Assembly: GCA_030037175.1 (NCBI GenBank)
Contig: JASHRV010000364.1
Location: 1 to 51,747 of the forward strand
From: Acetobacteraceae bacterium
Lineage (GTDB): Bacteria > Pseudomonadota > Alphaproteobacteria > Acetobacterales > Acetobacteraceae
Length of the DNA: 51,747 nt
Reading direction: 5' to 3'
The position numbers and the translations under genes are program-made. Below are positions 33,122 through 43,319 of the stretch, piece after piece (position 1 is the stretch's first letter; each line of letters begins with the position of its first letter). The notes beneath the pieces were generated by a model. That model ran no database searches. It was not told where the DNA came from and saw nothing but the letters and a program-made list of their open reading frames with translations.

Positions 33122-35884
33122 TTACGAGTGGCTGGTGATCTTTTGCAGTAGTGCGCCCGCCGCTGCCTTCTCCGTGAATGTGGCCGTCCCGGCAACGATG
33201 GGCCGGAGCAGGGAAACCGCCGCGGCGTCCTGCCCGAGCCCGGCCAGCGCAGCGGCGAGATGATAGGTGACCGCGGGATCGGTGGGCGCTGCTTCATGGG
33301 CCTGCTTCAATAGCGCAAGGCCTGTCTGGCTTGGCTTCTGGCGGGTGAGGATCCAGCCGAGAGTGTCCGCGACGTGCGGGTCGCTGGAAAGGAAATAGGC
33401 GCGTTCGGCAAGTGCGGTGGCGTCCGCTTCTCCCTGTTGCGACCGCACCCAGGCGAGGTCGTTGAGGGCGGCAACGTTGGTCGGCTCTGCGGCGATCACG
33501 CCCTGCAGCCGACGTGCAGCGGAATCGAGTTGGCCCTCCTGAATTTCGATGCTGCCAAGGACCAGGGCAACAGAGATCGCCTCCGGTTGTCGCGCGAGAT
33601 AGGCGCGGAGCCGGGCCGCGGCGGCGGCTGGCTTACCGGCTGCCTCGAGCGCCGTGGCAAGCCGGATCACAAGGGCCATTGAAGGCGCCGCGGTAAATGA
33701 CGCGGCATATGCATCGGCCGCGGCGGCGGGCTGGTGCTGCGCCATGTAGAAGTCGCCGACGAGCGTGCGCGCCGCGGGCAAGTCGGCCGAGTCGGCGGCG
33801 AGCATCTTGGCCTCGGCGAGCGCGGCCGCCGGGCCGTGTTCATTGAGCGCGACGCCGACGAGACCCTGCAGCAGAGCGAGATTGCCGGGGTCCTGCGCAA
33901 GCCCGTCCTCAAGTGTGGCGCGGGCGGCGGAGAACGCTTTCTCCGCGGTCAGGAGACGCGCTAGCGTAAGCCGTGCCTCAACCGCGTTCGGCGTGTTGGC
34001 GATGAGCGTCCTCAGTGCATCCTGCGCTGCGAGCTGATTGCCGGCCGCGAGATTTGCCTGGATTTCCAGGCCGAGCAACGAGGGATTGCCGCCGATATTC
34101 TCGGTTGCGAGCAGATCGAGTGCCTTCCCCGGCTCCTTCATACTTATATCGAGCGAGGCGAGATCCGCGGTGATGGCATTGTCCTCGGGGGCTGCTCCAT
34201 GCGCGCGCTCGAGAACGGTATGGGCATCGGTGAGTTTGCCCTGGCTTGCGAGGAACGAGGTGAGAGCGGCGAGCGCTGCCGAATCTGTCGGGTTCTTCGC
34301 GACCGCAGCCATGAGGCGGCCCTGTTCTTCCTTGGTGTCACCATCCAGGGCGGCGACCCGCGCGAGGCCGAGTTCGCCGGCGAGCGAGTCCGGATGCGCC
34401 TTGAGCAACGCCGCGTAGGTCGCGCGCGCGCCATCAATGTCAAGCTCGGCAAGCTGCAGTTGCCCCCGCAGCACGGCATCCGCCTCCGCATCACCTTCCG
34501 TCCTTTGCAGAATGGCGAGGTTGGCGGCTGCAAGATCGTACTGCCCGGCACGGATCGCCACCTCGATCAGGGCGCGCCGCGCTGCGCTGTTCCCCGGAGC
34601 GAGAGTGAGCGCCTGCTGGTATTCCCGAGCGGCGCCGGCCGTATCTCCGAGCGCGAGCCGGATGGCGGCAAGTCCGAGATGCGGCTCCGCGAGCTTCGGC
34701 GAAAGCTTCGCCGCCGCCGAGAAGTCATCCGTCGCTGTCGTGAGGTCGCCCGTCGCCGCATAGGCCCGCGCGCTGAGAAGAAGCGTCGCGACGTCGTGCT
34801 GCGCTGGAGCGGGCAGTGTCCGCAGCGCCGCGAGCGCTTGTTGCGGCTGGCCCGCGTGTAGCGCGATTTCGGCAAGCAGCCGTTCTCCTCTGGGATCTCC
34901 CGGAAAGTGCCCAAGGAATTGTTGGGCGGCGTTGTCGGCTTCCGCCCATTGGCCGAGACGCGTCATGACCTCTGCTTGCAGCAGATAGATCTCGGGCACC
35001 CGGCTCATCATCGGCGAGAGCCTCTCGAGCAACAGACTCGCCTGGTGATCCTGACCGGTCCGTGCGAGCAGCAGCGCCCGCAGATAGAGACCTTGCACCG
35101 ATCCTGGCACCATGGCGAGGACGGCCTTGATTTCAGCCGCGGCCTTGGCATCTTCGCCAGCGCCGATCAGCGCATTGGCCATCTCCAACCGCACCTGTGG
35201 ATTGGAGGGTGCCTCGTTAAGCACCGGTCCAAGCAGCGTGATGGCGGCCTGAGCGTCACCGTCGGAAAGCAGGAGCGATGCCTTACGGAGCAGAGCTTCC
35301 CGATCATGCGGATCAATCGCGAGTGCTGCGGCAATCACCTGCGCAGCCGCCGCCAACTGATGCCGGGAGACATCAAGGTCTTCCTCGGCCAGCAGCGGTT
35401 CCACCGAACGCGGAGCCAGCTGCCGGGCAATGGCGAAGTCAGCGCCGGCGGCATCGAGTTGGCCGAGCGCCATCTCTGCCCGACCACGGCCTACCGCGAC
35501 ACGCGCCGCGATCGCCGGATCGGCGGCTCCGGGGGGGAAATCATGCAGCAGATCCTTGTATCGACCCTGGGCTAGATAGGTGTTGAGAAGGAGCGAGAGC
35601 GCGGGCCCCGGATCATAGCCATGATCCCTGGCCGCCCGCGCCTCGCGCTCTGCGGCTACCGCATCACCGAGCCAGAGATCAATCTTCGCCAGCTGCTCAT
35701 GGGCAGCGGCGTCGGCCGGGTTCAGTTTGACGGCGTTGCGCAGCTCGATCGCGGCCCCCCGCGGATCACCCTCTGCGAGCAGCACCTGGGCTCTGGCCGC
35801 ATAATCGGCGGCGCGGGCGCTTGCCGTTGCGGTGAAAAGCAGCGCTGCGGCTGCCAATAGCCCATGCCGGAGCGTTTGTCTCAT
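33122..35884 (-). CDS. prsT: PrsT-like TPR protein of the PEP-CTERM system
   Basis: 920 residues with a signal peptide (LAAAALLFTATASARA, about 9-25) and then tetratricopeptide repeats throughout (for example the YAARAQVLLAEGDPRGAAIELRNAVKLNPADAAAH unit and about twenty similar ones). PrsT forms the third part of the PrsK/PrsR/PrsT set and is thought to work in the periplasm with the sorting or EPS machinery. The family is usually a lipoprotein; here the cleavage region reads ASARAADYAAR with no cysteine, so this copy should be a soluble periplasmic protein. Start overlaps the prsR stop (ATGA). Confidence 0.92.
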   Translation of the reverse strand: MRQTLRHGLLAAAALLFTATASARAADYAARAQVLLAEGDPRGAAIELRNAVKLNPADAAAHEQLAKIDLWLGDAVAAEREARAARDHGYDPGPALSLLLNTYLAQGRYKDLLHDFPPGAADPAIAARVAVGRGRAEMALGQLDAAGADFAIARQLAPRSVEPLLAEEDLDVSRHQLAAAAQVIAAALAIDPHDREALLRKASLLLSDGDAQAAITLLGPVLNEAPSNPQVRLEMANALIGAGEDAKAAAEIKAVLAMVPGSVQGLYLRALLLARTGQDHQASLLLERLSPMMSRVPEIYLLQAEVMTRLGQWAEADNAAQQFLGHFPGDPRGERLLAEIALHAGQPQQALAALRTLPAPAQHDVATLLLSARAYAATGDLTTATDDFSAAAKLSPKLAEPHLGLAAIRLALGDTAGAAREYQQALTLAPGNSAARRALIEVAIRAGQYDLAAANLAILQRTEGDAEADAVLRGQLQLAELDIDGARATYAALLKAHPDSLAGELGLARVAALDGDTKEEQGRLMAAVAKNPTDSAALAALTSFLASQGKLTDAHTVLERAHGAAPEDNAITADLASLDISMKEPGKALDLLATENIGGNPSLLGLEIQANLAAGNQLAAQDALRTLIANTPNAVEARLTLARLLTAEKAFSAARATLEDGLAQDPGNLALLQGLVGVALNEHGPAAALAEAKMLAADSADLPAARTLVGDFYMAQHQPAAAADAYAASFTAAPSMALVIRLATALEAAGKPAAAAARLRAYLARQPEAISVALVLGSIEIQEGQLDSAARRLQGVIAAEPTNVAALNDLAWVRSQQGEADATALAERAYFLSSDPHVADTLGWILTRQKPSQTGLALLKQAHEAAPTDPAVTYHLAAALAGLGQDAAAVSLLRPIVAGTATFTEKAAAGALLQKITSHS

Positions 35885-37284
35885 GAGGATCCTCCATTCT
35901 GGGCGGGCTCCGCGGTGACGGGATCGGTAATGCTGGCAAGCCCGTGCATTTCGATCAGCCCGTAGAGCGTCGGCCGGCTGATACCGAGCAGCCGCGCGGC
36001 CCCCGCGACAGTGCCTCGGCTTTGCGCGAGTGCCCGTTCAATTACCTGGCGCTCGGCGCGGTGCCGGGCGGCGCGCAGATCGAGATCGGGTGGCGCACCG
36101 CCCGCAAGCTCGAGATCAGCAGCCTCGATAACCCGCCCATCCGCCATGATCACCGCGCGCTTCACTCGATTTTCGAGCTCCCGCACGTTGCCCGGCCAGT
36201 CATGGCCGGCGAGCGCGGCCAGAGCAGCCTCGCTGAAACCGCGCAGGTTGCGGCCGATCTCGCGATTGAAGCGGCTGAGAAAGAGTCTCGCCAACAGCAC
36301 CGCGTCGGTGCCGCGATCGCGCAACGGTGGGACACGCACGGTGACGGGGTTGAGCCGGTAGAAAAGATCGGAGCGAAAGCGCCCGGCCTCCATCTGCTGC
36401 TCGAGCGGCTGATTGGTTGCCGAAACGACGCGTACATCGACCGTGATCGGCTGGCGTCCGCCGATCCGCTCGATTGTCTGCTCCTGTAGGAAGCGTAGCA
36501 GCTTGACCTGTAGCGCGTGCGGCAGATCGCCGATCTCATCAAGGAAGAGCGTGCCGTGCTGGGCGCTCTCGATGCGGCCGATGGTTTGTTTCGCCGCGCC
36601 CGTGAAGGCGCCGCGTTCGTAGCCAAAGAGCTCGCTCTCCAGCAGGGTCTCCGGGATGGCACCGCAATTGATGGCGACGAAGGGCTTGGCGGCGCGCGGC
36701 CCGAGTTCGTGCAGAGCACGTGCCAGCGCTTCCTTGCCGGTGCCGCTTTCGCCGAGCAGCAGGACAGGAACATTGGTAGGCGCGAGCTTTTCGATGTCAC
36801 GGCAGACGCGCAGCATCGGCTCGGCGGCGGTGACAATCCGCTTGATCGCGCTCGCTCCGGCACTGTCGCTGAGGCGGCGGTTCTCCGCCTCAAGCGCGTG
36901 AAGGCGGAAGCCGCGATCGACAATCAGGCGCAGGACCTCGATTTCCACTGGCTTTTCGTAGAAATCGTGGGCGCCGGCGGCGATCGCGCGCAGCGCATTG
37001 GGCCGGCTACCGTTGCCGGTTGCCACAATCACCTTCATCTCTGGCGCGATCTTGAGCATTTCGGCAAGGGTGGCAAAGCCTTCCGAGACACCGCCGGGAT
37101 CGGGCGGCAGGCCGAGATCGATGATCGCGACCGGCGGGCGCCTCTTTTCAACAATCGACAAAGCCTGCGAGCGCGAGGAGGCGGTTAGTACCGTGCGACC
37201 CGGAAAAGCCCAGCGATACTGGCCGAGGAGTCCTGCATCGTCTTCGACGATCAGAAGTGCGGGTTCCAGAGAGGTTTCGTCCAT
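35881..37284 (-). CDS. prsR: PEP-CTERM-box response regulator PrsR (sigma-54 activator)
   Basis: 467 residues from ATG 37284, 10 nt after the prsK stop. Receiver domain 1-125 with acidic pocket D15/D16, phospho-acceptor D56 (IIDLGLP) and K111; AAA+ domain from about 145 with Walker A GESGTGKE (178-185), the sigma-54-contacting GAFTGA loop (225-230) and Walker B LFLDEIGDLP; Fis-type helix-turn-helix at the end (GTVAGAARLLGISRPTLYGLIEMHGL). It activates sigma-54 promoters when phosphorylated by PrsK. The two sigma-54 promoters with a shared upstream box at the PEP-CTERM genes 25 kb away are its likely targets. Confidence 0.96.
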   Translation of the reverse strand: MDETSLEPALLIVEDDAGLLGQYRWAFPGRTVLTASSRSQALSIVEKRRPPVAIIDLGLPPDPGGVSEGFATLAEMLKIAPEMKVIVATGNGSRPNALRAIAAGAHDFYEKPVEIEVLRLIVDRGFRLHALEAENRRLSDSAGASAIKRIVTAAEPMLRVCRDIEKLAPTNVPVLLLGESGTGKEALARALHELGPRAAKPFVAINCGAIPETLLESELFGYERGAFTGAAKQTIGRIESAQHGTLFLDEIGDLPHALQVKLLRFLQEQTIERIGGRQPITVDVRVVSATNQPLEQQMEAGRFRSDLFYRLNPVTVRVPPLRDRGTDAVLLARLFLSRFNREIGRNLRGFSEAALAALAGHDWPGNVRELENRVKRAVIMADGRVIEAADLELAGGAPPDLDLRAARHRAERQVIERALAQSRGTVAGAARLLGISRPTLYGLIEMHGLASITDPVTAEPAQNGGSS

Positions 37285-37294
37285 GCGCCGCTCG

Positions 37295-39424
37295 TCAGGC
37301 ACTGAGCGCGAGTGGTGCCGAAGCATCGCGGAGCGCGAGCGGCAAGCTGATGCGCATCGTGGTGCCCTCGCCCGGCGCACTGGCGACCAAGAGGTCGCCA
37401 TTGGCTTCGCGCAGCAGGGCGCGCGCCTGAAAAGCGCCGAGGCCGAATCCTGCCGGCTTGGTGGAAGCGAAGGGACGGAACAGCGCCTCGCGCACGAACT
37501 CTTCGGCCATGCCGCGGCCGCGGTCTTTGATCTCGATGATCACGCGGCCTGCCTGCTCGCTGAGGCTGATCCGGACTGCGACCCCCGGCGGAGAGGCTTC
37601 GATCGCGTTGTCGACCAAGTGGCGGATCACCGCGTCGAAAGCTGCCTCCTCCATGGGTACCCGAATATCTCTCGCCATGGTGTCCTCGTAGTTCGCACCC
37701 CGGTTCTCTTCCGCGGCGCATTCGAGCAGAACCGGTGTCGGGCCGAGCCCGCGCATGCCGGCCACCAGAACCTCAAGCCGTCGGCGTGGCGCGAGCAGCT
37801 TCTCTGCGTCTTTGGCGGCTGGCGCTTGCAAGCGCGCAAGCAATGCCGTGATCTTTTCGACTGACGCCCCCAAGGTTGCCATCAGGTCGTTGCGGAATTC
37901 GGGGTTGTCGAGATGCCGCTCGGCGTTGGCAAGCAGGAGGGAGAGGCCACTTGCGACATTCTTGATATCGTGGGCGACGAAGGCGAAGCGGCGGCCGGCC
38001 TCGGCGAACTGCCGGGCTTCCACCAGCGCCTCGGTGGCACGCTGTTCTGCGAGGAAGAGCGCGATCTCGCGCCCGACGATGCGCAGGAGATCGAACACTT
38101 CGCTGTCAAGGCGGAATGCTGCGCGCGGGGGCGTGAGCACGATAAATCCCATTGGCGCTCCGGCTGCTCCACTGGGAGGAGGCAGCGGAACAGCGAGCCA
38201 GGCATCCGGCAGATCGGCAAACCAGGCCCGCGAGGCTGGCGTGCCCGACATCCCTACGGCAACCGTATCGCCAGCGGCGAAGGCGGTAAGCAGCGGGTGC
38301 CCCGCGGTGACTGTCGCGCTCTCGAGTCGCGGCGCGTTCCAGCTGCCGATGGCGCGGAAGCAGAGAGGCTCAGAAGCGGACGGCTCACACAGGAAAAGCA
38401 CGCCGCCTGGACTGTCGACAATATCGGCAAGCGCACGGACGACCCGCTTGTGCAGAGCGAGGTAGGAACCGGAGGACGAGAGGGTTGCAATACACCGGGC
38501 CCACTCGCGCTGATAATCGTAGCGGCGGGCGAAGAAGTGATTCACCACGAGCGAACGCAGCTGCGAGCGAGCCGAACCCGAGGTGAGGAGGACAGCGATG
38601 GCGATGCAGCCGGCGAAGAGGAGACTCGCCTCCGTGAGCTGCCCCCAGCCAGGGCCGAAGCGACGGAAAACTTCACCTGCCGCGGCGAGCCCGACGAGAA
38701 AGATCCCGCCGAAGAGCAGCGTCGCGGTGTGGAAGACGACGCTGCGGGAAACGCCGACATCCTCTTTCCAGCGGCGCTGCCGCCGAGCAGCAAGCAGCAG
38801 GAGCGGCATAACAATGAGGCTGACAGGCGCCTGACCGAAGAAGAGCAGCGGCGAGACGCGCCTGTGGAGCACCGTATCGGCGTAGAGTGCGATCTCATAG
38901 AGAAACGTGCCACCGACCGCGACGCAGGCGAGATTGAAGTGCCAGCGCACTTCCTGTGAGGCATTGCGATAGAGATTCTCGAGCAGGAGCAGGATGCCAA
39001 TCGCAAATCCGAGCCGCGCATCGATACCGAGCGAAACGAGCGACGGCTCCACTGCGGTCCTCGGGCTCAGCCACGCGACGCAGGCAGCGATAAATATGCC
39101 GAAAGCGAATACGAACGCCGCTATCGTTCCTGCGCGCCAGTTAGGGGATGGGCCGGCGACTCGCCGCGCGATCACAAGAAGATAGCCGAACCAGGCGCCG
39201 GCGCGCAGGAAATCGAGTGCCGCAGCAGGCCCGAGCAGGTCCGGAACGGGATTCCAGGCAAGAGCAGCCGCCCACGCCGCGGTGAGCGCAGAGGCTCCCG
39301 CCAGCGCCACGTTGCTTCGCCCGGGCAGCCGCGGAATGAGCACCGCGCCCGCAGCGCCGACATAAGCTATCGAGCAAAGGGCGAACAGAATGGATGCGCC
39401 CGACATCGCCTCAACCCCGTACAT
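37295..39424 (-). CDS. prsK: PEP-CTERM system histidine kinase PrsK
   Basis: 709 residues from ATG 39424 (GAGG about 10 nt upstream, 12 nt after the sugar transferase stop). About ten membrane helices in 1-290, a GAF-like segment at about 310-460, then FVAHDIKNVASGLSLLLANAE with the phosphorylated His485, and a HATPase domain with the N box RHLVDNAIEAS (Asn606), KDRGRGM (633-639) and GFGLGAFQARALLREANGD. It autophosphorylates on ATP and passes the phosphate to PrsR; the signal is unknown. The membrane-helix plus GAF layout and the linkage to prsR and prsT give the assignment. Confidence 0.95.
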   Translation of the reverse strand: MYGVEAMSGASILFALCSIAYVGAAGAVLIPRLPGRSNVALAGASALTAAWAAALAWNPVPDLLGPAAALDFLRAGAWFGYLLVIARRVAGPSPNWRAGTIAAFVFAFGIFIAACVAWLSPRTAVEPSLVSLGIDARLGFAIGILLLLENLYRNASQEVRWHFNLACVAVGGTFLYEIALYADTVLHRRVSPLLFFGQAPVSLIVMPLLLLAARRQRRWKEDVGVSRSVVFHTATLLFGGIFLVGLAAAGEVFRRFGPGWGQLTEASLLFAGCIAIAVLLTSGSARSQLRSLVVNHFFARRYDYQREWARCIATLSSSGSYLALHKRVVRALADIVDSPGGVLFLCEPSASEPLCFRAIGSWNAPRLESATVTAGHPLLTAFAAGDTVAVGMSGTPASRAWFADLPDAWLAVPLPPPSGAAGAPMGFIVLTPPRAAFRLDSEVFDLLRIVGREIALFLAEQRATEALVEARQFAEAGRRFAFVAHDIKNVASGLSLLLANAERHLDNPEFRNDLMATLGASVEKITALLARLQAPAAKDAEKLLAPRRRLEVLVAGMRGLGPTPVLLECAAEENRGANYEDTMARDIRVPMEEAAFDAVIRHLVDNAIEASPPGVAVRISLSEQAGRVIIEIKDRGRGMAEEFVREALFRPFASTKPAGFGLGAFQARALLREANGDLLVASAPGEGTTMRISLPLALRDASAPLALSA

Positions 39425-39436
39425 GCCGAGCAATCC

Positions 39437-40726
39437 TCACCGCGCCCCTTCCTGAAACAACACCACGCGTACTGTGGCCGCGAGGATCGAGAGATCGAGC
39501 AGTAGGCTGCGATGCTTCACATAATAGAGGTCGTAGGCGAGCTTTACCTGCGCGTCTTCGATCGACGCGCCGTAGCGGTAATTGACCTGAGCCCAGCCAG
39601 TAATGCCGGGCTTGACCTGAGCACGATCGTGGTAGCGCGGGATGCACGCAGCGAGGCGCTCTACGAAGAAGGGCCGTTCGGGCCTCGGCCCGATCACACT
39701 CATTTCGCCGCGCAGCACGTTCCAGAGCTGCGGCAGCTCATCGATCCGGGTCAATCGGAGGAAGCCGCCGATACGCGTCACCCGTGGATCGGCCGGGCGG
39801 GCCCATTGAGGGTCGAGCCCCGCCTCTGCGTCAGCTCGCATGCTGCGAAACTTGACGAGCTGAAACGGTTGCCTGTTCAGCCCGACGCGCTCCTGACGGT
39901 AAAAGATCGGACCACGGCTATCGAGCTTGATCAGCAGCGCGGCGACGAGCGTGAGCGGCAGGGTGAAGAGAAGCAGCGTGATCGCAAGCACGATGTCGGC
40001 GCCGCGACGAACGGCCGCAGCATATTTCCCGCCCGCCGCCAATGCCGTGATGGCCGCAGAATGCGGGCGATCGAGATCGACGCGACCGAGCCATCGCTCG
40101 CGAAACTCTTCCTCGGTCAGCACCCGGACGCCAAGGCCGCGGCAACACTGTTTCAACTCAGTATCGACGCTGCACGTCGCCCCAGCGAGCACGACTGCCC
40201 AGATCTTATGCCGTTGGAGGGCTCCGAGCGCCGCGCGCCCGAACCTATCGGCAGGCATGACATCGGCAATGCGAAAGAGTGGGCCACGCCCGGGATCGAG
40301 AGCGGCGCCGGCCTCCGCCCAGTCGGGCGCCCCACCGAGCACCAGGATCGCCCGCTTGAACAGGCCGAGCCGGACCAAAAGGTAGAACCCAGCCGCGCCC
40401 GCAATAGCACCAGCAGCGGCGAGACCGAGCGACTCTGATGCGACGAACCGCCCACTCATCGTGCGCAGTCCAGGGACGAGACCGGCGAACAGAGCGGCAA
40501 GAAATACCAGCAGGGCAAGAATGATCACGAGGCAGACGGTCACGGCGGTGAGGCGCCTTAGCGGCACGCGCGCGGGCGCCGCCGGCAATTCGACGGCAGT
40601 CCAAAGCGCTCCGGCCAGGAAGACAATGATGCTGGCCGCGCTGGCGCCTGGAGCGTGCTGGACCCAAAGTGGGGTTACGGAGCCAAGTCCGGTCATCGCC
40701 GCCGTATTGTCAAAGAGGCTGGTCAT
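39437..40726 (-). CDS. Polyprenyl-phosphate glycosylphosphotransferase (exosortase-type initiating sugar transferase)
   Basis: 429 residues from ATG 40726 (AAGGGGG 6 nt upstream). Four N-terminal membrane segments, a Rossmann-like central part, a fifth membrane helix ([23 protein letters not shown]), and the bacterial sugar transferase domain: [38 protein letters not shown] and [17 protein letters not shown]. It transfers a sugar-1-phosphate to undecaprenyl phosphate and so starts each repeat unit. First gene of the minus-strand operon that continues with prsK, prsR, prsT and the ligase. Confidence 0.95.
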   Translation of the reverse strand: MTSLFDNTAAMTGLGSVTPLWVQHAPGASAASIIVFLAGALWTAVELPAAPARVPLRRLTAVTVCLVIILALLVFLAALFAGLVPGLRTMSGRFVASESLGLAAAGAIAGAAGFYLLVRLGLFKRAILVLGGAPDWAEAGAALDPGRGPLFRIADVMPADRFGRAALGALQRHKIWAVVLAGATCSVDTELKQCCRGLGVRVLTEEEFRERWLGRVDLDRPHSAAITALAAGGKYAAAVRRGADIVLAITLLLFTLPLTLVAALLIKLDSRGPIFYRQERVGLNRQPFQLVKFRSMRADAEAGLDPQWARPADPRVTRIGGFLRLTRIDELPQLWNVLRGEMSVIGPRPERPFFVERLAACIPRYHDRAQVKPGITGWAQVNYRYGASIEDAQVKLAYDLYYVKHRSLLLDLSILAATVRVVLFQEGAR

Positions 40727-41130
40727 GGGTTCCCCCTTCCCGGACCACGCGCGGCGCCAAGGACGGCAATCGGAACCCATCGAAGATCGCGGCAGAGCCC
40801 GGACCGGACCGTCCGGGAGCTGCGAACGTCACCACCCGACGCGCGGGTTGAGCGGTCAGGTGTGATGTCGAGGGCGGCGAGAGCTTGTGACAAAACATAG
40901 GCAAGTGTCAAATCTTTAGACGCGTTGCGTTTACATTGTTTAACACATGGATCCGGAAACAACGAGAAACGAAAATTACAACATTTATCAACTTTTTGAG
41001 AGAACCGCAGACGATCCATATTTAACGTTGCGAAGTGAGCAGCGTCGGTATCTTTTGCACGTATCACATTCATTGGCTACGCGTCGTGTCGTTCAACACG
41101 GTCACGGCGACGTGAAAGAAGTGTGCAAAC
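40727..41130. other. Divergent promoter region of the two EPS core operons, 404 bp
   Basis: Separates the sugar transferase/prs operon (minus) from the export/xrtA operon (plus). The stretch 40895-41060 is markedly AT-rich in an otherwise GC-rich window, as expected for promoters. TTGAGA-N17-TATTTA (about 41000-41030) is a loose sigma-70-like candidate; TGACA/TGTCA half sites spaced 13 nt lie near 40890-40912. No sigma-54 motif and no TGTAA-N8-GAMA box found, so the core may be constitutive or controlled differently from the PEP-CTERM genes. Confidence 0.5.
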
Positions 41131-41796
41131 GTGACAATGGTCCGCAAGCCATCCGCGAAGCAGGCGTCCGCCCGGTCGGGCTTGCGCCTCCGCTCTATCC
41201 TGGCGGCACTGGCCGTGCTCGCCCTCGCCGCCTGCGCCGCAACGTCGGACCCACCTGCACCGCTGCGTGCTCCGCCGTCGGACGCCGACGCCGCCTATCG
41301 CATCGGGCCAGGGGACACGCTCACCATCTTCGTCGATGGCTCACCGGACCTCAGCGTCCATGCACTGCCGGTCCGTCCCGACGGCAAAATCTCGATACCG
41401 CTGGTGCCGGATGTTCCAGCGGTGGGCAAGACCCCGAGCGGGCTGGCCCAGGAACTCGCCAGCCGCCTGCGCAAGTACGTCAAGGACCCGAACGTCACCG
41501 TCATGGTGGACAGCTTCAACGGTCCGCTCGATCGCGCGATCCGGGTCGTCGGCCAAGCGACCGTGCCGCAGACCATCCCCTATGTCGACGGCATGACCCT
41601 GCTTGACGTGATGGTCGCAGTGAAGGGCCTGACGCCGTTCGCGGCAGGCAACAGCGCCAAGATCGTCCGCGACGTAGATGGCAAGGAGAAAAGCATCCCG
41701 GTCCAGATCGGCTCGCTGCTCAATCAGGGCGACATGACACAGAATGTCGCCATGCATCCCGGCGACGTCGTCGTCATTCCCGAGAGCTGGTTCTGA
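41131..41796 (+). CDS. Polysaccharide export lipoprotein (Wza-like, exosortase-associated)
   Basis: 221 residues from GTG 41131 (AAAGAAG 10 nt upstream; ATG 41137 is an alternative). Basic N-terminus, hydrophobic stretch and lipobox LAAC with Cys35; then the Poly_export domain (YRIGPGDTLTIFVDGSPDLS, VRPDGKISIPLVPDV) and a SLBB-like domain (IRVVGQATVPQTIPYVDGMTLLDVMVAVKGL), ending HPGDVVVIPES. It should form the outer-membrane/periplasmic channel through which the EPS leaves, together with the beta-barrel at 44217-46019. Followed after 8 nt by the chain-length gene. Confidence 0.93.
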   Translation: MTMVRKPSAKQASARSGLRLRSILAALAVLALAACAATSDPPAPLRAPPSDADAAYRIGPGDTLTIFVDGSPDLSVHALPVRPDGKISIPLVPDVPAVGKTPSGLAQELASRLRKYVKDPNVTVMVDSFNGPLDRAIRVVGQATVPQTIPYVDGMTLLDVMVAVKGLTPFAAGNSAKIVRDVDGKEKSIPVQIGSLLNQGDMTQNVAMHPGDVVVIPESWF

Positions 41797-41804
41797 GTGC
41801 ACCC

Positions 41805-43319
41805 ATGGACGATATTGCCCGCCTGTTGCATCGTTACGTTACCGGAACATGGCGGCGGCGATGGATCGCGCTCGGTGCCGCGTGGCTGATCTGCGTCGTC
41901 GGCTGGGTCGGGGTCATCAGCCTGCCGCCGAGCTATGAGGCGAGTGCCCAAGTCTACGTGGCCGCTGATCCGGTTTTGACGCCGCTGTTGCACGGCATCG
42001 CCATCGGCGGCGGCATCAGCAGCGAGGTCCAGCTGCTGCAACGCACATTGTTGAGTCGGCCCAATCTCGAAGCCCTCATCGCCAAGGCAGGTCTTGTACC
42101 CGCTCGTGACACAGTGTCGGGGCGCGAGGCTTTGGTGCAGCGGCTCTCGAAAACCATCCGGATCATCCCCGAGACCGACAGCCTGTTCACCATTGCCTAT
42201 CGTGATGCAGATCCCGGACGCGCCTACACGATCGTGCAGTCCCTGCTGAGTATCTTCATCGAGCGCGCGACCGGGTCGGACCAGACCGATCTGGCCAATG
42301 CCCAACGCTTTCTCGATAGTCAGATCGCGCTCTACCGACAGAGGCTTCGCGACACCGAACAGCGGCGAGCAGCGTTCCTCGCCAAATATATTCAACTTTT
42401 GCCCGGCGCAGACGGGAGTGTTTCCGAGTTCGATGCTGCGCGCGCCGCCGTGCGCTCGCTCGAAGGGCGCCTGCAGGACGCCGAAACGCGCCAGAGCATG
42501 ATTACGAGCGAGCTTGCGAAAACGCCGCCGATGCTCAATGCCACAGCGAGCGGGCCGGGCGGCCCATCCGCCAATGCCCAGGCCCTCGCGGCAGCCGAGC
42601 AGCATCTGGCCGAGCTTCGCCAGCGCTACACCGATGCCTACCCGGGTGTGATCGCCGCGCGCCAGACGATCACGGCGCTGCGGTCAGCGTCAGCCGGAGG
42701 AGCAACCGGAGCCGGGCTCCAGCAATCCGTTCCCAACCCGGTCTATGACCAGCTCAAGCTCCAGTTGATCGACGCGACGACCAGCGCGTTGTCACTCCAG
42801 CGCCAGCTCAAGGCGGCCACCGCCGAACGTGACAGGCTGGCGGCGCTCGCCCGCTCACAACCTGGGCTGCAGGCCGCGTTCATCAATCTCGATCGCAACT
42901 ACGAAGTCCTACGCAGGCAATACCAGGATCTGCTCACGCGGCAGGAATCGATGCAGATCACGGCCGCTGCAAATATCGATGCCAACCGGGTACAGCTGCA
43001 GGTGGTCAACCCACCGCAGATGCCAACAATTCCGATCGCCCCGCCGCGCGTGCTGCTGCTTGCCGCGGTCATGCTAGGGGGGCTTGGCGGTGGTGTCGGC
43101 ATTGCCCTGCTGCTCGCGCATGCTGATAGCTGCAGCTACACGCTCCAGGACCTGCGCAGCATCGGGTTGCCTGTGGCTGGCGGGATCTCGTTCAGGGACA
43201 TGCCGGCAGAGAGGCGTCGGGCGCTGCCAACGCTCGCCTTCGGTGCCGGCGTGTTCCTGCTCGCCGTGACCTTTGCCGGACTCCTGGCCCACGCCGGGCA
43301 TCTCGTGGGGCTGGCATGA
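41805..43319 (+). CDS. Chain-length determinant (Wzz/GumC-like, exosortase-type)
   Basis: 504 residues. Membrane helix about 21-42, large periplasmic coiled-coil region (about 130-400, e.g. QRLRDTEQRRAAFLAKYIQLL and AEQHLAELRQRYTDAYPG), the proline-rich VVNPPQMPTIPIAPPR before the second helix (about 420-440), and a third helix near the C-terminus (475-498). It controls polymer length and links the kinase-like ATPase to the exporter. The stop overlaps the next gene (ATGA). Confidence 0.93.
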   Translation: MDDIARLLHRYVTGTWRRRWIALGAAWLICVVGWVGVISLPPSYEASAQVYVAADPVLTPLLHGIAIGGGISSEVQLLQRTLLSRPNLEALIAKAGLVPARDTVSGREALVQRLSKTIRIIPETDSLFTIAYRDADPGRAYTIVQSLLSIFIERATGSDQTDLANAQRFLDSQIALYRQRLRDTEQRRAAFLAKYIQLLPGADGSVSEFDAARAAVRSLEGRLQDAETRQSMITSELAKTPPMLNATASGPGGPSANAQALAAAEQHLAELRQRYTDAYPGVIAARQTITALRSASAGGATGAGLQQSVPNPVYDQLKLQLIDATTSALSLQRQLKAATAERDRLAALARSQPGLQAAFINLDRNYEVLRRQYQDLLTRQESMQITAAANIDANRVQLQVVNPPQMPTIPIAPPRVLLLAAVMLGGLGGGVGIALLLAHADSCSYTLQDLRSIGLPVAGGISFRDMPAERRRALPTLAFGAGVFLLAVTFAGLLAHAGHLVGLA

